Shown: positions 42,354 to 53,130, counted from the stretch's first letter. The stretch: DNA of 64,000 bases from Bacteroidota bacterium (GCA_026391455.1 JAPLEH010000010.1:62001-126000), one strand, 5' to 3'. The notes: a model not told the origin generated them from the letters alone. Translations and numbers: made by a program.

Positions 42354-44057
42354 ATGCGTACCCTCCTTTGCCTGTTATTATTTATTCCTGGTTTCGTTTC
42401 ATCACAAAACCGTTATGATGTTGTCATTTCTGAAATCATGGCCGATCCTTCGCCAACGGTTGGTTTACCGGCCAATGAATGGATCGAATTAAAAAATACC
42501 AGCTCCCAGGCCGTAAACCTCCAAGGCTGGCGGATCGGAGATGCAAGCTCCATCAGCGGTCCGTTAGCTTCCTATACGTTGCTTCCCGATAGTTTTGTGA
42601 TCATCTGCGGCAGCAGTGCAGTTGCGGCAATGAGTGTATATGGCCCTGCGCTGACAGTAACGTCCTTTCCATCACTGGATAATAACGGGGATCTGCTGGT
42701 GGTGAAAGCGGCTAACGGACGTACCATTCATGCTGTATCCTATAATACAAATTGGTACCAACAGGATAGCAAAAAAGAAGGAGGCTGGTCGCTCGAAATG
42801 GCAGACACACGAAATCCCTGTGCTGGTGCAACCAATTGGATCGCCAGCAGTGATAATAAAGGTGGCACTCCGGGTCAAAAAAATTCGGCCGACCGGGTCA
42901 TGGCAGATAATACCGGCCCCCGTTTACTGCGTGCTTATACCAGCGGACCAACTGCTATTACACTGGTATATAATGAACCGGTGGACAGTTTATCCGGTGC
43001 CACCAGCAGTATGTACACGATAGATGGCGGCCTCCTCATACTGAAGGCGGTTACCCTACCACCGCTTTTTACGGAAGTGCAGTTAACAACGAGTATATCT
43101 ATGTCTCCATCGGTTATTTACACCATTGAGGCTAGTGCCGTGAAAGATTGCCTGGGCAACAGCAGCCCCGCTGCCGGAAAAGTAAGAGCTGGCCTCGCCA
43201 ACACTCCGGGCCCAGGTGAGTGGATCATCAATGAGCTACTTTTCAACCCGGTATCTAACGGTGATGACTATGCGGAATTTTTAAATAACAGCAATAAAAT
43301 ACTGGACGCTTCCCGCCTTTTTATTGCCAGCCGCAATAGTGCCGGTGCCCTTATCAGCATTAAGCCCCTCTATCCCAGCCCTTATCTTATTTTCCCCGGA
43401 GAATACATCTTATGTACTACGAATGCGGCTGCACTGGCCCGTCAGTATTTAGTACCAAATCCGGACCGGTTGCTTGAATTACCCGAACTCCCTTCTTTTC
43501 CCGATGACGAAGGAACCGTGGTAGCGCTGAATTTCCAGGGGGAGATTACAGATGAATTGCATTATCTTCAAAAATGGCATTTTAAATTATTATCCGCTAC
43601 CGAAGGCATTTCATTGGAACGAATAGATCCGAAAGCTGCCTCACAAGATGAACAGAACTGGCACAGTGCCGCATCAACGGCTGGATACGGAACTCCGGGT
43701 TACCAAAATTCGCAGTATAATAATCCGGGTGGTGAGCATGGACGGCTTACCATTTCCCCGCCCGTATTTTCTCCGGATAATGATGGCCGTGATGATGTGG
43801 TCACGCTGCAATACGCCATAGACGAATCCGGCTATGTGGCTACCGTTACCATTTACGATGCCTCGGGAAAACCGGTACGCAACCTGGTTCGTAATGCCCT
43901 CCTTGGATTAACCGGCTACTGGAACTGGGATGGGTTAGATGATAATGGCAATAAATTACCGGTGGGTACTTACGTAGTGTTTGCCAGGTTTTTTAATCTG
44001 CAGGGAAAAAAAACGGAGATGAAGCAAACCCTGGTACTGGCCCGGTATCTTCAATAA
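42354..44057 (+). CDS. Lamin-tail-domain secreted protein with FlgD-like/gliding-type C-terminus
   Basis: VISEIMADPSPTVGLPANEWIELKNTSSQAVNLQGWRIGD (LTD); C-terminal FSPDNDGRDDV...NWDGLDDNGNKLPVGTYVV. Confidence 0.82.
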   Translation: MRTLLCLLLFIPGFVSSQNRYDVVISEIMADPSPTVGLPANEWIELKNTSSQAVNLQGWRIGDASSISGPLASYTLLPDSFVIICGSSAVAAMSVYGPALTVTSFPSLDNNGDLLVVKAANGRTIHAVSYNTNWYQQDSKKEGGWSLEMADTRNPCAGATNWIASSDNKGGTPGQKNSADRVMADNTGPRLLRAYTSGPTAITLVYNEPVDSLSGATSSMYTIDGGLLILKAVTLPPLFTEVQLTTSISMSPSVIYTIEASAVKDCLGNSSPAAGKVRAGLANTPGPGEWIINELLFNPVSNGDDYAEFLNNSNKILDASRLFIASRNSAGALISIKPLYPSPYLIFPGEYILCTTNAAALARQYLVPNPDRLLELPELPSFPDDEGTVVALNFQGEITDELHYLQKWHFKLLSATEGISLERIDPKAASQDEQNWHSAASTAGYGTPGYQNSQYNNPGGEHGRLTISPPVFSPDNDGRDDVVTLQYAIDESGYVATVTIYDASGKPVRNLVRNALLGLTGYWNWDGLDDNGNKLPVGTYVVFARFFNLQGKKTEMKQTLVLARYLQ

Positions 44058-44109
44058 CTGAAATGATGTTGGCAGGCCTGATGATATATTCGGCAGAGGT
44101 ACCCAAAAA

Positions 44110-44137
44110 CAATAAGCCCGGACAACCGGGCTTATTG
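44110..44137. terminator. Bidirectional Rho-independent terminator
   Basis: CAATAAGCCCGG-ACAA-CCGGGCTTATTG perfect 12-bp stem between convergent genes. Confidence 0.85.
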
Positions 44138-44159
44138 TACTACATCAGTAACTTATTTA

Positions 44160-45083
44160 TCAGAGTAATTCGATCTCAAAGCTTACCAGATCTTTGAATT
44201 GCTGAATCCTGGAAGTGATATCTTCTTTGCTGATTTCTTTTAAGCGGGTAGGTCCGAATTTTTCCACGCAGAAACTGGCCATGGCTGAACCCACTATGAT
44301 ACCCCGTTTCATGTTCTCGAAAGAAATATCGCCTGTTTTAGCCAGGTGACCAATAAAGCCTCCGGCAAACGTATCACCGGCCCCGGTGGGATCAAATACT
44401 TCTTCGAGTGGCAGTGCGGGTGCATAGAACACGCTGTCGTTGTCGAACAACAGGGCTCCGTGTTCGCCTTTTTTAATGATCAGGTATTTCGGACCCATCG
44501 TCATAATGGTCTTGGCCGCTTTTACCAATGAATACTGACCGGTAAGCTGACGGGCCTCTGCATCATTTACCATCAGCATATCCACATGTTTCAGCACTTG
44601 TTCCAGGCCGGGCATGGCGATCTGCATCCAGAAATTCATGGTGTCCATCACGATCAGTTTGGGCCGTTGCTTCAATTGCTGAATCACGCTCAATTGAATA
44701 TCGGGTGAAAGGTTGCCCAGCATCAAAAATTCTGCACCCTGATAGCTTTCGGGTACTACCGGTTTGAAATCGGCGAGTACATTCAGGTCGGTCACGAGTG
44801 TATCGCGGCTATTCATATCCTCATGGTAACGGCCGCTCCAGAAGAATGACTTTTGTCCTTTTACGATCTCCACGCCTTCGAGTTGCACTCCGCGTCTTCT
44901 GAGTTCCGCCATTTCCTCTTCCGGAAAATCATCTCCCACGATGGATATCTGCTGCACAGGTTTTACAAAATTGCTGGCCGCATAGGCCACATATAAGGCA
45001 GAACCGCCTGTTATTTTATCTGTTTTTCCAAAAGGGGTTTCTATGGCATCAAAAGCCATGGTTCCTACGGTGATGAGGGACAT
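44160..45083 (-). CDS. PfkB-family sugar/nucleoside kinase
   Basis: ITVGTMAFDAIETPFGKTDKITGGSALY and DPTGAGDTFAGGFIGH; start ATG 45083. Confidence 0.92.
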   Translation of the reverse strand: MSLITVGTMAFDAIETPFGKTDKITGGSALYVAYAASNFVKPVQQISIVGDDFPEEEMAELRRRGVQLEGVEIVKGQKSFFWSGRYHEDMNSRDTLVTDLNVLADFKPVVPESYQGAEFLMLGNLSPDIQLSVIQQLKQRPKLIVMDTMNFWMQIAMPGLEQVLKHVDMLMVNDAEARQLTGQYSLVKAAKTIMTMGPKYLIIKKGEHGALLFDNDSVFYAPALPLEEVFDPTGAGDTFAGGFIGHLAKTGDISFENMKRGIIVGSAMASFCVEKFGPTRLKEISKEDITSRIQQFKDLVSFEIELL

Positions 45084-45237
45084 TGTTTGACTGATTTTTA
45101 TTGCGGTTTTTAATAAATGATCATTGCTAATAACCGTATTAGCTGCTGACCGCCATTCGGCGTGCAAACCTACATGAAATTCGTTACCCGGTAAAAACCA
45201 ATTCTGCAGCTTATCTTTGAAATAAGTATCCGTGAAT

Positions 45238-45825
45238 ATGCAAAAACGAACTTCATTTTTACTTGTAATTCTCTTGCTGGCACAACTTTCATTTGGCCAA
45301 TTCGATACCAGCTTTGCCCGCAAGCATATCACCCGCTGTACAGACAGTCTGGTAAAAGGTTTTCGTACCCAAAATTGGGAGTTGTTTGCCCTCTACAGCA
45401 ACCCTGCCATCATTGGTACCATGGGTGGTAAGGAAGCATTCATCAATACCATCCGTGAAACCTTTGCGGCTATTCCGGCCTCGGCCTGGAAATCGTATAA
45501 ACCGGGCAAAGTGATTCAGATAATACAATTGCCGCGCGAGCTGCAATCGGTGAGCGAATTAATATCTGTAGTGGAATTCCAGGGCAGGCGGGTCACGGCT
45601 ACTACGTATCTCATCGGTCAATCGTGGGATGGCGGACTCAACTGGACATTTTTTGATTCACAAAATGATATTAATACCGTGCGGGAGATCAAACCGGATA
45701 TCAGTCCGGCTATCAAACTGCCACCCAGAAAGGAAAAAATGGAACGGGTAGATGAGAATGGGAAGATCATTCCTCCCCCTGCTAAAACCCCAAAAAAGCG
45801 TTCCGGCAATAAAAAACCCGGGTGA
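45238..45825 (+). CDS. Secreted protein of unknown function
   Basis: Signal peptide MQKRTSFLLVILLLAQLSFGQ; no confident family. Confidence 0.7.
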   Translation: MQKRTSFLLVILLLAQLSFGQFDTSFARKHITRCTDSLVKGFRTQNWELFALYSNPAIIGTMGGKEAFINTIRETFAAIPASAWKSYKPGKVIQIIQLPRELQSVSELISVVEFQGRRVTATTYLIGQSWDGGLNWTFFDSQNDINTVREIKPDISPAIKLPPRKEKMERVDENGKIIPPPAKTPKKRSGNKKPG

Positions 45826-45869
45826 TAATTGTCATTCGTGCTTTACTAGCGGGTTTATTATCTTTGGGC

Positions 45870-46463
45870 ATGGCAAAATCTCAACGAAAAAAAGCATCTA
45901 AGAAAGGATTGATCTTGCATAAGGCCTCGGCGATGTTCCGGGAAAAAGGCTTTGCGGCCACCTCTATGCGCGACCTGGCAGAATCAGTTGGCATTGAAGC
46001 GGCCAGTTTATACAATCATATCCGCTCCAAGAATGAGATCCTGGAAGCGATCTGTTTTGACGTGGCAAATATCTTCAATACCAATATTGAAGCCGTGGAA
46101 GCCAGCAATCAGAAATCCATTACCAAGATCGACAACCTGCTCCGTTTTCATATCCGTCAAATGATCGAGAATTATGAAGAAGTATATGTAAGCGACCGGG
46201 AATGGAAACACCTGGAAGAACCCTATCTTTCTAATTTTCAAACACAGCGCCGCAATTACCGTAAAAAATTCGCCGCCATCATTGAAGATGGTATTGCCCG
46301 CAATGAGATCCGGAAAATAGATGCACCTACGGCAGTACTCATCATCCTGCATGCCATCAGTGGCATCGAGAGCTGGCACAGAAGCAAGGCCAAGATCAAT
46401 GCGGAAGAGCTGGAGAATAATATGGTTATGATCATGATTGACGGCTTACGAAAACACTCCTGA
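45870..46463 (+). CDS. TetR-family regulator, probably of the phenylacetate genes
   Basis: ASAMFREKGFAATSMRDLAESVGIEAASLYNHIRSKNEIL; 3 bp upstream of paaE. Confidence 0.92.
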   Translation: MAKSQRKKASKKGLILHKASAMFREKGFAATSMRDLAESVGIEAASLYNHIRSKNEILEAICFDVANIFNTNIEAVEASNQKSITKIDNLLRFHIRQMIENYEEVYVSDREWKHLEEPYLSNFQTQRRNYRKKFAAIIEDGIARNEIRKIDAPTAVLIILHAISGIESWHRSKAKINAEELENNMVMIMIDGLRKHS

Positions 46464-46466
46464 TAT

Positions 46467-47549
46467 ATGTCCCTTCATTTTCACCCCCTCACTGTAAAAG
46501 AGGTAAAGAAAGAAACTCCCGAATGTGTATCTGTATTATTTGAGGTGCCTGCTGAACTGTCGGGCCTCTTTCAATTCAGCCAGGGACAAAGCCTTACCTT
46601 GCGCGCTACCCTGAACGGAGAGGAGGTACGTCGTACGTATTCGATCTGTTCTTCCCCGTTGGATAAACAATTGAAAGTGGCCATCAAACAGGTGGAGGGC
46701 GGACTTTTTTCCGGCTTTGCCAATACGCAATTGAAAAAGGGTGATGTGCTGGAAGTAATGCAGCCCGTGGGGAAATTCTATACCCCGCTCGATACGGCGC
46801 AGCAAAAAGAATACCTGGCCTTTGCAGCAGGCAGCGGCATTACGCCGGTGCTTTCGTTAATAAAAACCACGCTGGCGACCGAACCCAAAAGCCACTTCAC
46901 CCTGGTGTATGGCAATAAGAACAGAGGTTCCATCATATTTTTTGAAGAGCTGGAAGCATTGAAGAATAAATATATGGACCGGTTTACGCTGGTACATATT
47001 TTAAGCCGTGAAAAAACCGATACCCCGCTTCAGTTTGGCAGAATTGATGCAGAGAAAATGAAGAGCCTGGGCAAACTGATCGATTTCAGCAACATGGATG
47101 AGTTTTTTATATGCGGTCCGGAAGAGATGATCTTCTGTATAAAGGACTACCTCGAAAAAAAGGGTGTTGAAAAAAAGAAGATCCATTTTGAATTGTTCAG
47201 TTCACCGGGACAGGCCAATTCAAAAGTAAAAAGTCAAAAGTCACAAAATGCAGATGCAGGCGCCAAAAGCAACATAACTATAAAACTGGATGGGCGCAGT
47301 TTTGAATTTGAACTTCCGCTCAGCAGCGATACCACCATCCTCGATGCGGCATTGAAACAGGGTGCCGACCTCCCTTATGCATGTAAGGGTGGTATGTGTT
47401 GTACCTGCAAAGCTAAATTGGTCGAAGGCGAAGTAATGATGGATGTGCATTGGGGACTGGAGGAAGAGGAAGTGGAGAAAGGGTATATCCTTACCTGCCA
47501 GAGCCATCCGAAAACGGAACGGGTGGTGGTGGATTTTGATGCGAAGTAA
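46467..47549 (+). CDS. paaE: Phenylacetyl-CoA epoxidase reductase subunit PaaE
   Basis: FNR-like domain (RRTYSICSSP, AAGSGITPVLSLIKT) fused to a 2Fe-2S ferredoxin (LPYACKGGMCCTCKAKLVEGEV). Confidence 0.93.
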   Translation: MSLHFHPLTVKEVKKETPECVSVLFEVPAELSGLFQFSQGQSLTLRATLNGEEVRRTYSICSSPLDKQLKVAIKQVEGGLFSGFANTQLKKGDVLEVMQPVGKFYTPLDTAQQKEYLAFAAGSGITPVLSLIKTTLATEPKSHFTLVYGNKNRGSIIFFEELEALKNKYMDRFTLVHILSREKTDTPLQFGRIDAEKMKSLGKLIDFSNMDEFFICGPEEMIFCIKDYLEKKGVEKKKIHFELFSSPGQANSKVKSQKSQNADAGAKSNITIKLDGRSFEFELPLSSDTTILDAALKQGADLPYACKGGMCCTCKAKLVEGEVMMDVHWGLEEEEVEKGYILTCQSHPKTERVVVDFDAK

Positions 47550-47583
47550 GTGCAGTCTTATCGTTTTATCAATAACACCATTT

Positions 47584-48159
47584 ATGAAAAGAGTACTTAT
47601 CACTATTTTCACGCTCATCTCTATACATGCTGCTTCACAAACAGAAGCCGACATCCGCAAACACTATAACGAAGTAAACGAACAGATTAAAGAATCCATA
47701 GAACTTGGATTCGAAGGCCCTCTGTATCAAAACCAATTGGTGATTAATAAAAACGGCAGGAGCTGGCCGGCAGTGGGTAACTACAGCGATACGGTTAATT
47801 TCTGGTATAATGATCCCCCCGATCATCTTCCGGCCATAGAACGTAACCCAAAAAATGTATTAGTAAAAGTGAATCTGTCGAGGGTGGCTTCCGGCTTCCG
47901 GATGATTGAAGAATACCTTTATAAAGATGGCAAACTGCTTTTTTACTATTCCTTTCAAGCTGAAGAAGGTAAAAAATGGGAAACAAGGGCCTGGTTCAAT
48001 AACAAAGGGATAATGATCAGAAGCAGTGTAAAAGCGGATGACCGGGATCTCACCAGCAAAGAGCTGTTGACCACCGAATTCAAAGATTTCAAACCAAAGC
48101 CGCTAACTATTCTGGCGGAGGCAAAGAAATTTCAGGATCTTTTTATTAAAAGCATGTAA
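47584..48159 (+). CDS. Secreted protein of unknown function
   Basis: Signal peptide MKRVLITIFTLISIHAASQ at 47584; the listed upstream extension overlaps paaE. Confidence 0.7.
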   Translation: MKRVLITIFTLISIHAASQTEADIRKHYNEVNEQIKESIELGFEGPLYQNQLVINKNGRSWPAVGNYSDTVNFWYNDPPDHLPAIERNPKNVLVKVNLSRVASGFRMIEEYLYKDGKLLFYYSFQAEEGKKWETRAWFNNKGIMIRSSVKADDRDLTSKELLTTEFKDFKPKPLTILAEAKKFQDLFIKSM

Positions 48160-48342
48160 CGCTTTTACGGGGCTAACTAGTCAGCAGTATTGTCGCTTAT
48201 AACGATCAACCGCGCCTCAGGTGCTGCTGTATGTATAACCATACTTTCTTTTTGATAACTCAAAATGCGAAGTAATTTTCTCTCTTTGGCAAGTAATTTG
48301 AATTCATTGGGAATACCACTGCCATCATTTTCTGTAACGGAT

Positions 48343-49422
48343 TCAATCGTTCAGCTTTATACTAACCGATACATTGCTGCTGAAAAAATTCAGGTAGATG
48401 ACCGCTACCCGTATCTTTCGTCCCTTATACTCCGTGATCAATTCATAAATTTTTTGATTCTTATCATCCGTTAGGTTCACCACCCCAGTCAGGCAGTTTT
48501 TGACCAACCCTTTCATTTTTTCATACATGTTCAATGCATCGGCGCTGCTGGTATATTCCTGGTCTGCACTATAGTAAACTACATTCTTACGGATCATTTC
48601 GCCATTGGCAAATTCAATATTCTTCGAATCCACTACAAATTTTTCCTTTAACCCAAGATCAGGAAGTGAGGTCGTATAGTATTTGGCGGGAATTTCTTCC
48701 TTCACAAAACTGCCTTTAACACCACTGTATCCTTCTATACATGATTTCAGGATTGTTTCCAATGATGCGCAACCTGTTTGTGGTGCTGGTGGAGGAGGCT
48801 GAACATTTACCTTTTCGGATTGTTCGTTGTACCTGATCCGGTTAATGCGCAGACGAATCAGTATACGGGAGCCTGTCTTTATTTTTTCCAGGTAAAAAAA
48901 TACTCCCCCATCTTCCGAAGCATATACATCCGAATAATTTTTACCACTATGGTTGTACGTAAGACGAACGCGCCGGTATGCCCCATCACAAGCCTTACTG
49001 TTAGCAAATAATTCATTGACAGACACCAGCACCTGATTCGTGTCGCTGATCTTTTCAGACAACCCGATCATGAGGGATACATTTAATGGCCCGGACTGTT
49101 TATAGTAAACGGGTAAACTACCGTTCTCACCGTTGTATGAAAAAGTAGTCAGTAAGGTTTTGTTATTTTCAAGCCTGACCGTTAATCTTTTATTCAGTTG
49201 ATTGGTACAAACTTCAGTCAGCATATTATCGAATGATGCCAGGCTGATAAAAACCGGAACAGGCGCTGCTTTTCCCGGACATCCTTTATCCTGTCGCGTG
49301 CCTTTTACAAAGGGACAAAGATCATCCGGATCGGCGATGCCATCTCCATCCGAATCTGGAACTTGCGAGAGTCCTATTGCAGAGATTACTATGCAAGCAC
49401 AAAATAAAAATACCTTTTGCAT
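48343..49422 (-). CDS. Secreted protein with thrombospondin-type-3-like repeat
   Basis: Signal peptide MQKVFLFCACIVISAIGLSQ then DSDGDGIADPDDLCPFVKGTRQDKGCP. Confidence 0.7.
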   Translation of the reverse strand: MQKVFLFCACIVISAIGLSQVPDSDGDGIADPDDLCPFVKGTRQDKGCPGKAAPVPVFISLASFDNMLTEVCTNQLNKRLTVRLENNKTLLTTFSYNGENGSLPVYYKQSGPLNVSLMIGLSEKISDTNQVLVSVNELFANSKACDGAYRRVRLTYNHSGKNYSDVYASEDGGVFFYLEKIKTGSRILIRLRINRIRYNEQSEKVNVQPPPPAPQTGCASLETILKSCIEGYSGVKGSFVKEEIPAKYYTTSLPDLGLKEKFVVDSKNIEFANGEMIRKNVVYYSADQEYTSSADALNMYEKMKGLVKNCLTGVVNLTDDKNQKIYELITEYKGRKIRVAVIYLNFFSSNVSVSIKLND

Positions 49423-49461
49423 AAATTTGAATATTTGACAACCCCAAACAATCAATGATCA

Positions 49462-52353
49462 CTATAAGTGCAACAGCGGCTGCTGTTCTTCCGCCCCATT
49501 CTTTTTTCGTATGCGCAGCAGGTACTGCCCACGGGGCAATTCCTTACCCAACAATAGTACTGCACCATTCACTTTCCATTGCCGCACCAGGTGTCCATTC
49601 ATATCATACAATACCACATCACTGATACCCTGCCAATTTACCAGATTTATCTGGTCGGCCACAGGATTGGGATAAAAAAGTACCGGTGCATCATTATCAA
49701 TCGTTATCGCTCTGATCTGGCTGAAGGTATACTTTCCATCTGTATCCACCTGCCGGATACGATACAAGAGAAGTTGCCGGCCTGAACCGGCCGCTGTTTC
49801 ATCCGAGATGCTATATTGATTATACGGCTGATTTCGTGCAGCGATATTCTTCAACGGCACAAATGCACCTCCGCCTTTACTTCTTTCCACGATAAAATGA
49901 GACACCTGTTGTTCATTGGCGGTTGTCCAGTTCAGGCAAACCTGATTATTGCATTTCGCTGCGTTAAATGACAAAAAGGTGAGCGGCAACACCGTTGCAT
50001 TGCTGCTGATTCCAAACGGTGAAAATGAACTGATACCAGCACGGCTTAATGTGTAAGGATTCAATCCCGAAGCATTGCCGGCTGTGCCCAGGTTCCAGGT
50101 ACCACCGGTATAATGACCGAGTAATGATTGTGTGCGGTCGAAACCGGGAAGTTCTTTCGATCCATTCCATTGCAATGTGAGGTTTACATTACTTCCGCCG
50201 GGGACCGTTTCGTTGATGAACCAGGTATGATTCACTGCCCCGGCTGAATATACAGATCCGGAGGGGGTTTCTCCTGTATAGTTGGGGTATAAACCATCCA
50301 TCACTCTGGCGGAAAAAGTATCTGCATCACCGGTATTGGTAATGGTTACGGGGGCATAACCGCTTACCGTTCCCACGGGAAAAACCCTCGGCTGGATAGA
50401 TTGACCGGTTCCCAACCCTTCTGCTACCAGCGAGCCCGTGCCATTGGTTACAAAATAATTACTGGCGGTAGCATTGGTGGTAGCATTGATCCGGAGCCTG
50501 AAGTTATTGTTGTTCAAAAAAAGTTTTCCGCCGCTAAAGTTCATTTGCTGATATAACAGGATGGAGCCGGAGAAAACACTGGCGGGGCTTTTTACTGCAA
50601 TATTATTTACTTCAAACCCTCCGTTTATCTTCACCGTATCCCCTTCATAGTTTTTAAAAGCAATAGTGCCGGGAAATCCAAACGTATTATTCGATGTGGT
50701 ATTCACCTGGCGGTTAATAAACAACGTGTCGGTACTGTTAAGCAGATTAATGTTGGCATTATTTCCGGCGTTCAGTACACCCACATAGGCATTGGCGCCA
50801 TCAACATGCAATATGTTGGGAGTGCCTGCATTTACGTACACGGTATCAGTAATACCCGGAGGCATCATACCATTCCAGTTGGCACTGTCTCTCCAGCGGC
50901 CGCCCGTTACAGATCCATTGAAGGTGAAGTCGCCGGTATATTGATACAGGTTATGCCCCGAAGGGATGCTTCGTTCTGCAAAAAAATATAACTTCCCGTT
51001 CTTCACAAAAAACGCATAGGGATTCGAGCTGAGAGGCGTAAATGTGGGCGAACCGGAATTGCCCGGCTCTATCTCAAATGCCCGGTTGGTGGCAGGTGCA
51101 ATACCTCCGCTGCGCCATGGCTCGGTATTGGCAGGTGAACCGGTATTTCGGCTTGCCATCCACAATCCGCCTTTATAGCTTTTCAGGTATTGGGCAAAGC
51201 TGAGACCGGAAGCCACCAGGTAGGTACCAGCTACGGTTCCATCGCTGCGGTACAATTTCTCATTGCTGCCGCTACCTGCACTATTATATTCGATCATCCA
51301 CAAACCGTTTTCATCGGTTTCTGTATAGCTGCCTCCGCTTACGCCGCTAAACACAGCCTGAGCATTGGAACTAAGTTGAATGGTACCCGCACTGGTGCCG
51401 TCCGTACGCCATAAACCATTGGCCGTGCCATTGAATGCAATGAAAAAACAATAATTGCTGTTGAAACGAAGGTGTACATTTTGCGATTGTGTAAGCCATG
51501 AGTTGCCGGCAGGATGAATATTCGCCAGCATAAAAGTGCCGGCAGCCGTGCCATCACTCACATAAGGCTCAAAACCATCCACTGTATTATGCGCATAGAA
51601 GATCATTTTATTATTTACGATGCCGACTGCATTATCCAGAATGAAAAAAGGTTCTGCTACGGATATTTGTATGGTACCCGCCTCCGTGCCATCTGTTTTC
51701 CAGAGTTTTCTTCCACTACTTTCAATGGCAGTAAAAAACACATCGTTGCCCAGTTTACAAAATGCTAACGGACTGCTGCCGCCTGACCCGGCATTAATAT
51801 CTTTTACAATATGGGTACCGGTGGCTGTTCCATCCGTCACCCAAAGTTCATTTCCGTTTGCCGCATCATAGCCATTGAAAAACATAGTATTTACAGACAC
51901 TGAAAAATTACGTTTAGCATCTCTGTCGCTTGTCCATACGTTGGAATTTGAAACACCTGCCAGCGGCATGGTATATACCAGTGAAGTTCCTCCAGCCGTG
52001 CCGTTACTTCTCCATATTTGTGCCTCATTCGCAAAAGGCGAAATAGAAGCCAGTCTGTTGGTAATGATAAACATAAAATCCTGTGCTGGTATTGTAGCCA
52101 CAACGGTACCCCCACCAATATCTGCCACAAACTGTGTTCCTGCATTGGTACCATCTGTTACACATAGTTTTGAGGGACTTCCCGTTCCCTGATAAAAGAA
52201 AAGGCCGTTCCATTCATTGCTTTTCCAACCCTCCTGATTCCTGGCACTGGGCTCCGTAACTGTGCCTGCAACAGCTTTGACCACCCCCGGAACCTGCGCC
52301 TGGGAAATCAGTGTTGTGAAGAGAGACAGGAGTGCTAATATTATCCTTTGCAT
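49462..52353 (-). CDS. ELWxxDGT-repeat protein with T9SS type A sorting domain
   Basis: Repeats ELWVTDGTATGTHIV, KLWKTDGTEAGTIQI, GLWRTDGTSAGTIQL, KLYRSDGTVAGTYLV; C-terminal FYPNPVADQINLVNW...PRGQYLLRI. Confidence 0.92.
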   Translation of the reverse strand: MQRIILALLSLFTTLISQAQVPGVVKAVAGTVTEPSARNQEGWKSNEWNGLFFYQGTGSPSKLCVTDGTNAGTQFVADIGGGTVVATIPAQDFMFIITNRLASISPFANEAQIWRSNGTAGGTSLVYTMPLAGVSNSNVWTSDRDAKRNFSVSVNTMFFNGYDAANGNELWVTDGTATGTHIVKDINAGSGGSSPLAFCKLGNDVFFTAIESSGRKLWKTDGTEAGTIQISVAEPFFILDNAVGIVNNKMIFYAHNTVDGFEPYVSDGTAAGTFMLANIHPAGNSWLTQSQNVHLRFNSNYCFFIAFNGTANGLWRTDGTSAGTIQLSSNAQAVFSGVSGGSYTETDENGLWMIEYNSAGSGSNEKLYRSDGTVAGTYLVASGLSFAQYLKSYKGGLWMASRNTGSPANTEPWRSGGIAPATNRAFEIEPGNSGSPTFTPLSSNPYAFFVKNGKLYFFAERSIPSGHNLYQYTGDFTFNGSVTGGRWRDSANWNGMMPPGITDTVYVNAGTPNILHVDGANAYVGVLNAGNNANINLLNSTDTLFINRQVNTTSNNTFGFPGTIAFKNYEGDTVKINGGFEVNNIAVKSPASVFSGSILLYQQMNFSGGKLFLNNNNFRLRINATTNATASNYFVTNGTGSLVAEGLGTGQSIQPRVFPVGTVSGYAPVTITNTGDADTFSARVMDGLYPNYTGETPSGSVYSAGAVNHTWFINETVPGGSNVNLTLQWNGSKELPGFDRTQSLLGHYTGGTWNLGTAGNASGLNPYTLSRAGISSFSPFGISSNATVLPLTFLSFNAAKCNNQVCLNWTTANEQQVSHFIVERSKGGGAFVPLKNIAARNQPYNQYSISDETAAGSGRQLLLYRIRQVDTDGKYTFSQIRAITIDNDAPVLFYPNPVADQINLVNWQGISDVVLYDMNGHLVRQWKVNGAVLLLGKELPRGQYLLRIRKKNGAEEQQPLLHL

Positions 52354-52483
52354 AACAGAAAATTTATTTACAGTAACAAATCTGGCTCTAATAAGCCTGC
52401 CTGCCTATACACTGATTAGTGTATTTTTTAGAGGAATAATATTCCACAACTTTGTGCGAAATAGTTAATTTACATCATCACCC

Positions 52484-53128
52484 ATGGAGATCAAGCGTGA
52501 TTTAATTTATATAGCCGATGACCATATTATGGTGGCGCAGGGTATCTCCAGCCTTTTGCAGCAATTGGGCTATACCAATATCCGCATCTTTACCAATGGC
52601 GATGAAGTACTGAAAGCCTGCAATACCAAAGCGCCATCGCTGATCTTCCTCGATATTTATATGCCTGAAGGCGACGGCATATCCACCCTTCAAAAACTGC
52701 GGGCCAATGGATACCAGATGCCGATCCTGATACTATCGATGACCGCAGAAAAAAAATATGTGGATACCAGCATGGATGCAGGGGCCAATGGATACCTGCA
52801 TAAAAGCTGCGATGTACAGGAAATCAGCAAAGCCATCGCAGCAATTGAAAATAATAACACCTATATTTCGTCTGCCGTAAATTATATCAACACTTCCACT
52901 ATCAAGGTGAGTATCAACAGTGAATACTATCTGAAAGAGGCATTGACAAAACGGGAAGTGGAAATACTGGGTAAATATTGCGAAGGGCTCACTACCGAAG
53001 AAATAGCCCAGCAGCTTTTTTTAAGTGCCGCCACGGTAGACACCCATAAGAAAAAGATCATGCAAAAATTTGGAGTGAGCACGCTGTCCAAACTGGTAGC
53101 GGTGGCCATTAAAAATTATTTTGTATAA
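52484..53128 (+). CDS. NarL/LuxR-family response regulator
   Basis: Receiver domain (IYIADDHIMVAQG, IFLDIYMPEGDG) and LuxR HTH (LTKREVEILGKYCEGLTTEEIAQQLFLSAATVDTHKKKIMQKFGV). Confidence 0.95.
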   Translation: MEIKRDLIYIADDHIMVAQGISSLLQQLGYTNIRIFTNGDEVLKACNTKAPSLIFLDIYMPEGDGISTLQKLRANGYQMPILILSMTAEKKYVDTSMDAGANGYLHKSCDVQEISKAIAAIENNNTYISSAVNYINTSTIKVSINSEYYLKEALTKREVEILGKYCEGLTTEEIAQQLFLSAATVDTHKKKIMQKFGVSTLSKLVAVAIKNYFV

Positions 53129-53130
53129 AC

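Noticed and set aside
47443-47583. N-terminal extension of the 47443-48159 ORF overlapping paaE
   Set aside because: A clear signal peptide begins at 47584; the extension is out-of-frame paaE sequence.
48265-48474. 69-aa + strand ORF between 48159 and 48343
   Set aside because: Overlaps the 3' end of the confident minus-strand gene and has no recognisable features.
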